DNA of 64,000 nucleotides from Chrysaora quinquecirrha (lineage: Eukaryota; Cnidaria; Scyphozoa; Semaeostomeae; Pelagiidae), in assembly GCA_014526335.1 (NCBI GenBank), contig JACTAT010000010.1, forward strand, positions 8,793,732-8,857,731. The letters are read 5' to 3'. The notes below the pieces were generated by a model, which did not search any database, had not been told where the DNA came from, and saw nothing but the letters and a program-made list of their open reading frames with translations. The stretch's first letter is position 1. The number at the start of each line of letters is the position of its first letter. Both the position numbers and the translations under genes were made by a program. Shown piece after piece: positions 11,816 to 20,978 of the stretch.

Positions 11816-13822
11816 GTATGTCACTACCTTGATTCCTCAGCAGAAACCTGATTTGCTGTAGCAATATGTTTCTTCGTTTAAATCTTCGTCCAAAATAATT
11901 TACAGGCTGTCCTCTTTGCTGTTCTTTTCATGATATTTTAATTTCAAATCGCCCCTGCCACATTAGAATCACATTGGAGTGTAGGTGTTGTTAGCTACGT
12001 TTGTGTAGATGGTTGGTTAGTTGGCAATATATATACCAGTTCTTCTCCGTCTTCAATTAAAAAAAACGTTACCAAGTCTTCCGTATGATGATGATGCTTT
12101 TTAAGACGTTTTGAAAGCTTAAGCATTGATGGTGGTGAAGGAGGTTTCGTCAGGGGCATGGAATCGCCCCTCAACCACCCTGAAAGAAATGCCAAGTCAA
12201 GAGACTCAAAGAAGTAAGATTAGTTAGAAAAAGTTAAAATCAATAGTTAAATCTATACAGTTTCATGTTCTTTTACATACTTTTGAATATACATGGTATT
12301 GTGGTTGCAGGTCACTTCTAAAACTATCTTTGCATTCGAATTGTCAATAAATAATTTGCTACATTCGCTACTGAAACACATGCTTTCTTGCCTTGGAGTG
12401 TCCAGGAAATGGGTGGTACCATTTGCCTAGCAATAAAATGAAGTAGATACCCCCGAAAAAGGAGGACTGGTAAGTTGAAGTAACGTTTCACAGGATAATT
12501 TGTGTATGGAATTATGTGAATCCCATTATACATTTCATTTTTTTTTTCATTTCATTATAATAGGCTTATACAACATACAAATATAACATAATAGATTTGT
12601 AGAGGTTTCCCCTTTCAAATGTCTTGGATTTGAGAACAAACAACATCTTTATTGAGATTTCATGCGTGCTATGTTGTAGGGTGAAGAAAATTGAAATATC
12701 TTTCCCGTTATCGGTAGATTCATTAAACATTCATTTTCATTTCCTTTAAATAGGTTTTGCACTGATTGCATGGCAACCGAGGGTTTTAGGAACCCGGTAA
12801 CATTTAAAAGAAAAAAGAAAAGGTAGCAAAGATGCTTATTCTTAAAGTTTATTTGATAAGAAAGATTTGAAATGAAAAGATTTGTCTTTACACGTCCTGT
12901 TTTTCTGCACCAAGAAGTCTGGTTTGTTTGGCGCGACACATTTCTGTTATTTTGTTAAAGTTTCGGATTGTTTGCGAAACTGACTGAACTGAATAAATTA
13001 GAATGGTGATGGTTGTGCTCAAAACTTAGCTACCACCGCTAGCTCACTGCAGCTGTCGAAATGTTTTGCTCTTTTTTCATTCAAGAAGTAATGAAGCAGT
13101 TTGGGGACAGAGGATATAGCAAATTACATCATCTCGTCATGGGAAACATGTTCGTATGCTTGACTTAACGCCGACTTAACATTCATTTTAGTCAAGAAAC
13201 GCCTTATAACAATGTAGAATTACTTTCTGGGAAGTTGTCCTAAAATTTAATCTAAAAATGATCAGCGGCATGACGTTCGGACATTCTGATGTTTCGATCA
13301 GTATCTCAAAAAAAGAATCGGGCTTAACAGTTCTTGAGGTTTGCTAACTTTGTTTGAATAGTTTCGAAAGAAAATAGTACTTACAATACAACTGCTTTGT
13401 ACCTTTTCATAAATAATTCAGCGCATAGGAAGAATTTGAATTTCAGAAAGCCTTTTAACATCAAGGAAGTTAACATGCAAAAAATAAGGAGAACAAGGAG
13501 AAAAAGCAAAAGGGAGATAATGGTAGGAGGCTACTTTTCTAAATTTAGTTAAGTGTTCAAACAGTTTTTCTTGTGTATTTTTAAAGACTCTAAATGAAAT
13601 AAAACTAACATTTGTAACATGAAAACAAAATGTATTATTGGCTGAATAAATACAATGTTTTCAACTTATCATGGGCTGAAATCGGTTAATGAATTTTTTC
13701 CATATTGAAAGCTCATTTGCTGTAAATGTATATACTGATTGATGCATTTTTCTTAGTTACATAACAGACCGCATCTTTAAATGCCTAATTTTATTGCCTA
13801 ATGTTATTGCCTCTTTTTACAG
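11816..13822. other. long intron of the SET gene; possible extra exons
   Basis: No long plus-strand frame. Two stretches could be skipped or decayed exons: about 12092-12213 (ends GAA|GTAAGA; reads ESLSIDGGEGGFVRGMES) and about 13447-13522 (basic, ends ATG|GTAGGA). Their phases do not fit the flanking exons. Minus frames at 12324-12533 and 12649-12939 have no support. Confidence 0.35.
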
Positions 13823-14119
13823 TGGCAAGATTTGCATATAATTCTTTGCTCTTTGAACAGGCTGAGAGAAACAAGACAGCGGCAGAAAAGTTGACAAATA
13901 GAGATGAAAGGGGTCTTGAGGTAATACTTGTGTTCATACATGTATAATCTTCCCTAACATGCTCACGATGATTGATGTTCCTTGATGTGGGGTGAACAGG
14001 ATTAGATGTCAAATATTGATTTAAAATTACTTTCTAAAGAACAAAAAGATTCACAAACAAAAGTCTCTGCGTTACGGCTAAGAATTCAAATCTAATTGTA
14101 TTTTACGATTTACTTACAG

Positions 14120-14310
14120 TTCCGACTACTTCCCGATAAAGGCCAGAGCGTATGGTCAACAAAAATTTTTAAAAGGGGAGATATCATCCGCGAATACGCT
14201 GGAGAATTGATTGATGACAAAAGTGGAAAGGAAAGGGAAACGAGATATTCCGAGAATGACCAGAAAGGCTGCTTCAGCTACTTTTTCGAACACAAAGGAA
14301 GAAAGTATTG
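14120..14310 (+). pseudogene. SET domain, N-terminal half exon
   Basis: Acceptor TTACTTACAG before 14120 and donor ATTG|GTATG after 14310. The translation contains the SET start (DKGQSVWSTKIFKRGD), the conserved REYAGELI turn, and GCFSYFFEHKGRKYW, matching the KMT5A order GrGV.ATk.F..GDfVvEY.G.LI ... GCYMYyF. It ends in phase 2, completing the Cys codon of CVDAT with the next exon. No lesion inside this exon. Confidence 0.8.
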
Positions 14311-14774
14311 GTATGTTTAAATGTTACCTGAATGTTGAAATTTGTTCTCATCTCCTCTAATCTTAAACATTATTAAACTGGTATTCTCTTCAGCAATTTT
14401 ATTGAATGGGAGAAGATATATCAAACATACAAGCTCCATTACTGCATCCACTTAATGCAAATTTGTGACCTTTTTTCACGCATATAACTTTCTGCGTTCT
14501 TAGAGATGGTCTCAGTAAAATAGCATGTACGGAATTAGAATAATATTTTGCGAAACTGTCCTTTGATACATCTGATCGATAGAAAATAGAAATGCCTGAC
14601 TAGAGATTCGTGTCATAAGCCCACAAAACTCTCATAGGAAAAGGATATAACGAAAAAAGTCAGGTCCATAATCAAAGTCTACTCGTCCAGTGCTTCGTCC
14701 TGTCAATGACAGCTTAGTTTATTAGATCAATTTCTATGAATGAACAAAAATTTGGAATTTCATCCTTTTTGTAG

Positions 14775-14963
14775 TGTTGATGCAACATAAGAGTCACAAA
14801 TCGTATTGGAAGGCTCATAAACCATTCCAGGACAAAACCAAACCTTCGACCTCATGTGTTTGAAATTGAAGAAACACAAAGACTTATATTTATTGCCGAA
14901 AGAAATATTTCAATAGGAGAAGAACTCTTATATGATTATACGAAGTCAAGAAGCTTTAGATAG
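14775..14963 (+). pseudogene. SET domain, C-terminal half exon with frame break
   Basis: The acceptor CCTTTTTTGTAG precedes 14775. The first codons complete CVDAT, then TAA (14788-14790). A shifted frame from 14790 reads NRIGRLINHS, a variable stretch, RLIFIAERNI and GEELLYDY, ending TAG 14961-14963. These are the NHS cofactor and YDY catalytic motifs of SET enzymes. There is no Cys-rich post-SET tail, as in KMT5A. The break is one net missing base within about 5 bases after CVDAT. Confidence 0.75.
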
Positions 14964-15084
14964 CCACCCATCTCTTTGACATTAAGAATTTTAAATGTAA
15001 TTTACCTTGTAGATACGATACAATAAAACATAGAAATCAAATGCCGAGTATCGATGTCATTTATCTGTCTATAGCGTACATACA

Positions 15085-15665
15085 ACCCTTGAAACCTAGG
15101 ATGGAAGTGTGTGTCATCAGAGTACAAGTATACGAATATACACTAGAGGCCCTTGAAGCCTTGAAACCCTTGAAACCTTAGATAGAGGTGTAGGATATAG
15201 GAGTACAAGTATATGTATATACACTAGAGGTCCTTGAAACCCTTGAAACCTAGGATAGAGGTGTATGATATAGGAGTACAAGTATACGTATATACACTGG
15301 AGGGCCTTGAAACCTTGAAACCCTTGAAACCTAGGATAGAGGTGTGTGTCATCAGAGTACAAGTATACGTATATACACTAGATGGCCTTGAAACCTTGAA
15401 ACCCTTGAAACCTTAGATAGAGGTGTGTGATGTCGGAGTACAAGTATAAGTATATACACTAGAGGGCCTTGAAACCTTGAAACCCTTGAAACCTTAGATA
15501 GAGGTGTAGGATATAGGAGTACAAGTATACGTATATACACTAGAGGGCCTTGAAACCTTGAAACCCTTGAAACCTTAGATAGAGGTTTATGATAAAGGAG
15601 TACAAGTATACGTATATACACTAGAGGGCCTTGAAACCCTTGAAACCTTAGATAGAGGTGTGTGT
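15085..15665. repeat. 81-bp minisatellite, seven units
   Basis: GAGTACAAGTATA recurs at 15120, 15201, 15274, 15355, 15436, 15517 and 15598: periods 81, 73, 81, 81, 81, 81. Each unit also carries one or two 'ccttgaaacc' words and 'gatagaggtgt'. Because 81 is a multiple of 3 the array is open in several frames on both strands; these frames are not genes. Confidence 0.95.
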
Positions 15666-15684
15666 TGTTGAGTAAGAGCGCACT

Positions 15685-15905
15685 ACCTATATACTATACA
15701 TATATTCTATGTACTATACCCTATACTTTATATATATAAAGCATAAAAATATATAATAGATTTATATAATGATTATAAGCAATATATATACATGTATACA
15801 CAAACATGCACACACACAGTTATATACATACATACAGATACATACATTCATATATATATATATATATATATCTATATATATAGATATATATGGATGTATA
15901 TATGT
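15685..15905. repeat. TA-rich microsatellite tract
   Basis: A run of TA and ATAC repeats with a core of (TA)n at about 15851-15890 including a short TATATATAGATATATA inversion. It adjoins the minisatellite. Nothing coding. Confidence 0.85.
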
Positions 15906-16289
15906 TGCCATATATATGTGGATATTGTGTATTGTATGACGTAACACTTGGAACTGTCTGTGGGTACCCTCAAATTTGATATTGGAATTTGTTCTATTGT
16001 TAGGCAAATGAGAATTTCAAAATGGACCAATCACGTTTGCTGTTGCTAGAAGTTCACCAAGACCTGACCTTATAGCCCTTTGATATTTGTACGGCTGGAA
16101 TGAAGCTTTTCCTTGCCATTCAAAAAGAAATTCAAGAAACTTGAAGATTATAAACGTTTTTGAGCAAGTGCTTTTGAATTTTATTTATAACATATATAAT
16201 CTAATAGTAAAAGATGACAGCTGTGAATCCATTATATTCGAATATATAATTCATTTTATTTTGAGTTTCAGGTTCATTTTAAGTTAGCC
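15906..16289. other. no gene recognised
   Basis: AT-rich leader before the small-gene cluster. 16018-16075 is similar to the inverse of 6560-6640. A 66-codon frame at 16087 has no motif. Confidence 0.35.
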
Positions 16290-16678
16290 ATGGCTAAGGA
16301 AGTATATCCCCAAGACATTTTGAAGGAGGAGGAGTCGTCATTCAAGAGACTAGTGAAAATGACGGAAGGGCCAAAGATATTGCTGTTTTGCGATGTCACT
16401 CAAAAAGTTAATATTATAGAATGTCTTTTTCGACATGTTTCTAATGAAATTAGTGACTTCAGGAAAATGAATTATTAATACCATTGGGTTTCGAAAACGC
16501 AGATTTAATATGGCGTTGTTGGGATTCAAGATCAAGAAAGGAAAGTTTTTAAGGATGGAGTCTTTAAAGATGTAAGTTTAATATTGACTTCATACGTTTT
16601 AATATTAATAAAAATTAACATTAGTGTTATATAACTAAAAAGTTTTTTATAGGATTTAGATCGAGAATTTAAAAACTT
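16290..16678 (+). pseudogene. small AT-rich gene of unknown function, frame-broken
   Basis: The frame opens at ATG 16290 after a run of T and A, encodes a charged 62-residue stretch (MAKEVYPQDIL...), and stops at 16476-16478. Coding-like sequence continues in a second frame (LIPLGFENADLIWRCWD) and then a third ending in VFKDGVFKD, which runs into GAT|GTAAGT; an acceptor TTTTTATAG before 16654 adds a few residues to a stop at 16678-16680. So at least two frame changes and perhaps one ~80-nt intron. I do not recognise the protein. Codon use is A/T-ending like the genes to its right. Confidence 0.35.
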
Positions 16679-16681
16679 CTA

Positions 16682-17216
16682 ATGACAAAATTGGTCTGTA
16701 AGAGAGACGAGATAAAGAGCCAGATGATTGGCATCTTTGAATTTCATTCAAAGATTTGCAATCTACTTAAAAAGCAGACCCAGTTTGACTTGAGATCAAA
16801 AAAGATCCATAAACCCAATAAAGGAGAGTCACATGAAGAGATTGAAGGTAAAATGTAATTTAAGTTAGCAATGTTCATTTTTTAATTTTAAAAATTTGTT
16901 TAGTTCTTTTAGTTATATTTGTTAATATCAAAGTTGTTATTGATGAAGAAGAAGACAACGTAAATGAGGATGTAACAGAGGAAAATACAAAGCATGATAA
17001 TAATGTCAATGTGTTATAACAGAATATACAAAAGTCAATGTCAATGTGCAAGAGCATGGTGAGTATTAGAAAAATGTGTGGTAAAATTATTATTATATGT
17101 TTGAAATATTTGTAGAAAATTTTCTTAAGAGTTCTTTTTTTACTTTTTATAGATTATGTTGAACATAACGGATTCCAAATTCTATCGCCTGCTGCATTAC
17201 AGCCCGAAGAAGGTGA
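16682..17216 (+). CDS. small AT-rich exons of unknown function
   Basis: ATG 16682 opens a 55-codon exon (MTKLVCKRDEIKSQMIGIFE...) ending at GAAG|GTAAAA (16847/16848). Two more coding-like pieces follow: about 16915-17016, acidic (VVIDEEEDNVNED...), stopped by TAA, and 17151-17214 between TTTTTATAG and AAG|GTGAATTG (DYVEHNGFQILSPAALQPEE in one frame). They may be exons of one acidic protein with the ORF at 17451, or decayed separate genes. No homologue recognised; junction phases not all consistent. Confidence 0.3.
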
Positions 17217-17450
17217 ATTGTTTTAATGGATTTGTCAATCAAATAAAAATTCAAAACTGAAATTGCAAATATACATGCATTAAAACAGGGTGGTTTTTAC
17301 GATAAATTTGAATTTAATGGAAAAATTATAAGGATAGGAGATCGTATGTACTTTTAATCGCTTTATATTTATTCACGTATTTATTTTTGGTAGTGTTTAA
17401 ATTTTAATGTAATATTGGCTTGAATATACGTTTTTATTTTTCTAGAATTC

Positions 17451-18068
17451 ATGGAGGCAGCTATCAACAACATGCAAGAAATAATTGAAGAGTCTAAAAA
17501 AGAATTGAAACAACCATTAGCCAATTTAGCCTCAGCAGTTATAGAATCAAGCAAAACTCCCGCTCTGTCAACCGTAGAGAATGTGGTGGATAAGTTGATA
17601 GATAAAAACGAAAGGAAATTATCAATAACAATTCCTATGCAAAGGATGGGCAGGAAGCCGATAAACGTCAAAGAGATGGAGAAGAGGTGGGCGGAAAGGG
17701 AAGAAGAAGAAGAGAAAAAGGAAAGCGAAGTTAAGAAACAGAAAGAATTAGAGACAGCAGTAGAGTCAATAGTTGAGGAAGAAGATGATGGAGAAGAGAG
17801 TGAGATAGAGGTTATAGAAGAGGGAGTTAGTGAAAGTGTGTGTATGCAAGAGGGAGAGAGTAGCGAAGAGAGCGAGAGTGAGAGCGATATTGAGAAAAAG
17901 AAGAGGGACAAAGCAAAGAAGAGAAAGATAGAAATGGAAGAATTTAAAGATTTTATAAAGTGGAAAAGAAGAAAGAGATTAGCAGAAGAGGCAAAAGAAA
18001 GAGAAAAAAAGGAAAAAAGAATGAAAAAGACCAGTCTTAAAAACAAACTATTAACTAATAGAAAATAG
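17451..18068 (+). CDS. 205-aa acidic/basic coiled-coil protein, unknown
   Basis: Open from ATG 17451, which lies right after a good acceptor (TTTTTATTTTTCTAG at 17446), so it is either a first ATG or part of a terminal exon. Residues 1-60 are amphipathic helix (MEAAINNMQEIIEESKKEL), followed by a short non-polar patch with MGRKP, then long Glu/Lys coiled coil, an acidic Ser/Glu stretch (~120-150) and a very basic C-terminus (KWKRRKR...). The basic tail suggests nucleic-acid or nuclear binding. It ends about 90 bp before the packaging ATPase remnant on the same strand. The 221-codon minus frame over the same bases is a Ser/Leu-rich shadow of this composition. Confidence 0.5.
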   Translation: MEAAINNMQEIIEESKKELKQPLANLASAVIESSKTPALSTVENVVDKLIDKNERKLSITIPMQRMGRKPINVKEMEKRWAEREEEEEKKESEVKKQKELETAVESIVEEEDDGEESEIEVIEEGVSESVCMQEGESSEESESESDIEKKKRDKAKKRKIEMEEFKDFIKWKRRKRLAEEAKEREKKEKRMKKTSLKNKLLTNRK

Positions 18069-18157
18069 TTAAATATATTTCTGTAATTTTTTTGTTGTTG
18101 ATATTTTTTGTATATATATATATTTAGTTCTTAGTAGTCAAAATATAGTTAGAAATA

Positions 18158-19135
18158 ATGAAGAGAAAACTAAAATTTGACGTTTATTTGCCTGAATCTG
18201 AAATGGAAAATTCTGAAGATGAAAGTGAAAAAGAAGATGAGGATGATGATTATCAAATTGAAGGAGCAGGACATAAGCGTGCGAAAAACGATGATGATAA
18301 TTTTAAAAATTTATACGGTGAAGGCAGGACAATAGGATTGACTAGAGAAGAAAAATCTAGATGAGATATCTTAACGTCTTTGAAACATATTGGCAGTGTT
18401 TTATATGATCAATATTGATCAAAAGTTAAATCGATTTATGATCATAAGCCGCAAGTAGTGGATACTGTAATACAAAATCCATTTACACTTTTGTTAACTG
18501 GCAAGTCCGGATGTGGTAAAACTTTTTGGGTCGAAAAATTACTTGAAAATTGGAGGAAAATTACTTCAGATAAAAAAGGAAAACTATTTAAAAAAATATT
18601 ATGGTTCTATGGAGTTGAACAACCAGAGTTTTTTCAAAAGTTGAAATCTAGATATGGCGAAGGCAATATTGAATTCATAAAAGGAATAGATATAAATAAA
18701 CTTAATAAAGCAGCGAATTGTATTGTTATTATGGATGATTTAATAAGCGAGATAAAGGATAATAAAGAAGTAGCTGCTTTGTTTACAAAAGCTTCTCATC
18801 ATAAATTGATTTCTGCTTGTGTATTATGGCAATCACCATTTCCACAAGGTAGTTTAGCTCGTGAATTTGCTACTGATGCTGATTATTTTGATTATCTGAT
18901 AGTAATTTTTGATAATTAGAGAGAAAGTAATCAAATGAAGACTTTATGTCATCAATTAGAAGGAGGTGGAGAAAGATCAAGGCAACTTCACTCTGCAATG
19001 AAGAAATATTTTGAGGAAAATACCAAAAAATGGCCTAGCATATTTGCGAATTTTAAACCGACAGATAAAGACAAAATAAAATTTTTCATAAATTTTCCTT
19101 TTGATACTGAAAAAGTTCCAATGTCTTTGATATAA
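18158..19135 (+). pseudogene. A32-like genome-packaging ATPase (Polinton/adintovirus type), inactivated
   Basis: A single plus frame runs 18158-19135, interrupted by TGA (18362-18364), TGA (about 18416) and TAG (about 18917). The N-terminus is acidic and Lys-rich. The central part has Walker A (TGKSGCGKT, from about 18497) and Walker B (CIVIMDD, about 18718-18738), then a late segment with the charged tail typical of this family. Known role of the family: pumping DNA into capsids of Polinton/Maverick and adintovirus-like elements (FtsK/HerA fold). No capsid, protease, polymerase B or integrase gene is recognisable nearby, so this is a remnant of an endogenised virus-like element. Three stops make it non-functional as read; the sequence between them is otherwise well kept. 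Confidence 0.7.
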
Positions 19136-19340
19136 GTTATTGAGACAGTAGGAATCTGAATAGATCATAAGGGAGCGGTCATTAAGTATCTGTCATGGGG
19201 GGGCGGAGGCTTTTTGGGAGAGGTATGTGACAAAACCATGATTTTAAGGAGGGGTTTCAAACATATTACACAAAAATGGAGGGGGTATGAACCAAAAATG
19301 ATACAAAATGTCATAAAGAATTCAACCAGTTGAAGGATTT
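19136..19340. other. gap with a G-rich purine tract
   Basis: Contains a run of seven G (about 19197) and 'ggaggggtttcaaacatatta' type sequence. No gene; possibly an end of one of the neighbouring elements. Confidence 0.35.
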
Positions 19341-20674
19341 TCAATTATCATCTGAGGATTCTACTTCACTGCTCTGATTTGTCCCAAGTACTCTTTCTTC
19401 GGCATGAAAACAATCAAACAGGCTCTTTTGAAAATTTTTTGCAACAAATTTTCTTTGTCTTGCATTAGTTAATTCATTTGACTTCTGAAGCTGGATGGTA
19501 AGATTCCTTGACGGATGATTTGCAAATTCTAAAGAATCTGATGAAAAGCATCCATTCTCTATAAGCCATGTAATTGCCGTAGCATGGAATCTTGCAACCA
19601 GCTGGCAGCTTTTGTCAATATCTGCTAAATGAATGGAGCTGTCCTCTCTGTTCTTGATTGCATCCAATGTATGCATACCATTTGTCAGCAAACGCAAAAC
19701 ATCCTTTACTTTGTTTTGAAGTCTCTCTTCCTTTTCCTTTATTGATTTTCGTGCATTTTTCGCTGAGGATTTTTTCTGTCTTTTTGCCTCTGCAACTTGC
19801 TCTGTTGTTGAATTTGTTCTTCTCTTTAACAGGTTGGTATTTGTGATGATAGCTGCTTGCGTTTTCTGCAAGGTGTTGTTAAGTTCTTCCAAAGAAGCCT
19901 TTTTTGAATCAAGAAATTTTAGCTCATTAGCTCGCCACTGTTTGACAATCAAATTTCTGTCAAAGATTTGAGCGTAGATTTACAATCTCCTGCAATTTCA
20001 CGGTAACTTCATCAAGCATCTGCTGAATAACTTTCTTACTAGATTCAGCTTTGAATGAATCTCCAGGCCTAACTGTTCTCATCACTTCACTAGAGAAGGG
20101 AGTAAAATTCTGTGCTCTCCCATCTTTGCTCTCTGGACTTAGTCCATTTTGAACCTTTTGCTCCAGGCAAGTCACATCTTTCTCTATTTTCCATCTGGTA
20201 ATTCGTTGACTGATGACATAATCTTTAAACTGCAACGGTGCCATTATCTCAAAACTGGAATCATGAATTTCAGCCAGAACGTTGTTGTACTTCCTGGGTT
20301 TCTGTCTGTGTTGAAAAGTTGTAAGGTAAACATCATCATACAGAGTCCTGTAATTTACTAAGTATTATGTGCTTACATTTCGACCTGTCATCCACAACAT
20401 CCTGCACAGACTCTGGCTTGTCTTCTACTTTTACTGGCTCCCCGTGCTGGGTTTTGGACGCTAAGATTTGGACTGCAGCCACAAATCTTTCTCTATGGCC
20501 AGGCTTTTGAAACATCTGGACGTCCTTCATCAGGTTTTCAAGTTTTGAATACTTATCCACCATCTCCACTATCTGGTTTAAATCATCATAACCTTCGTTC
20601 AAGAAGTTATTCACGTAGTGACTTAGATTGTTCCGCTGGAGAAAACTACTCACATCTCCTTCACCAGACACCAT
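19341..20674 (-). pseudogene. SAM-domain plus coiled-coil protein, frame-broken
   Basis: Exon 1 from ATG 20674 encodes about 70 residues resembling a SAM domain (SFLQRNNLSHYVNNFLNEGYDDLNQI is cut here to SFLQRNNLSHYVNNFLNEGY; then a helix rich in Lys/Leu and VAAVQIL). It ends either at AAT|GTAAGC (20377) or at CAG|GTCG just before. Exon 2 (from about 20301) continues with helical, charged sequence to a stop at ~19960; reading resumes in another frame at ~19955 and runs to TGA 19343-19341 as a long coiled coil (KRQKKSSAKNARKSIKEKEE) with a conserved-looking C-terminal part. One frameshift is visible. SAM domains mediate protein oligomerisation. It is head-to-head with the transposase-like gene at 20979, so the two may belong to one element. 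Start chosen because it begins the SAM fold. Confidence 0.5.
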
Positions 20675-20978
20675 TTTGAAACTCGATTTGACCTCGATCA
20701 ACCAAAAAAAAAAGGTGACATTAGTCTCGCGCGTATGCTTGCATACTGTGCTCAGTTCATTTTTGAACTGAAGTGGACCATGAGAAAACCACGAGAAAAC
20801 CATGAACCTTGATTTGAAGACCTCACAAGAATGGCACGAAAAAGTTGGGAAAAGGCGCGAAAAGCTCCCTGCAATCAGCAATCATTGATTCTCCTCAAAG
20901 CATGCTTTCAAGATGGATGTCCACAACAAACTCTGAAGTAAAATACGTCAAAGTTCCATTGTTTCAGAGCATGTAAGA
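20675..20978. promoter_or_regulatory. intergenic region between divergent genes
   Basis: About 300 bp separates the ATG of the minus SAM gene from the plus transposase-like gene. A continuous minus frame reaches up to 20881, so the true 5' end may lie inside. No clear TATA box. Bidirectional promoter is inference from layout only. Confidence 0.3.

Larger units (their letters stand above)
10212..14963 (+). pseudogene. multi-exon KMT5A/SETD8-like SET-domain gene, broken in the last exon
   Basis: Modelled exons: 10212-10270 (acidic), 10623-10690, 10821-10972 (Gln/Glu-rich), 11510-11616, 11750-11815, 13823-13920, 14120-14310 and 14775-14963. From 11510 on all junction phases agree (1/1, 1/1, 0/0, 2/2). 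The 10821 exon joins in phase only if the GT at 10973 is used rather than the stronger GTAAGT at 10969; the link between 10623-10690 and 10821 is not resolved. The last two exons give a SET domain whose closest pattern is H4K20 monomethyltransferase KMT5A (GELI...GCFSYFF...CVDAT; NRIGRLINHS; EELLYDY). In the last exon the frame hits TAA at 14788-14790 just after CVDAT and resumes in another frame, so the methyltransferase cannot be made from this copy as read. A real one-base sequencing error would also explain it. Confidence 0.65.

Noticed and set aside
12324..12939. Minus-strand frames of 69 and 96 codons
   Set aside because: No motif and inside a probable intron of the SET gene; composition of plain AT-rich sequence.
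15117..15621. Long frames of a repetitive protein on both strands
   Set aside because: They come from an 81-bp minisatellite whose period is a multiple of three; no start context or splice signals.
17381..18046. 221-codon minus-strand frame, Ser/Leu/Phe-rich
   Set aside because: It is the complement of the Glu/Lys-rich plus ORF at 17451; purine-rich coding DNA leaves such shadows.
18362..18919. TGA read as tryptophan (alternative code) in the ATPase
   Set aside because: TAG and TAA stops also interrupt this and neighbouring genes, and exons with normal TGA stops exist in the window; decay is simpler.
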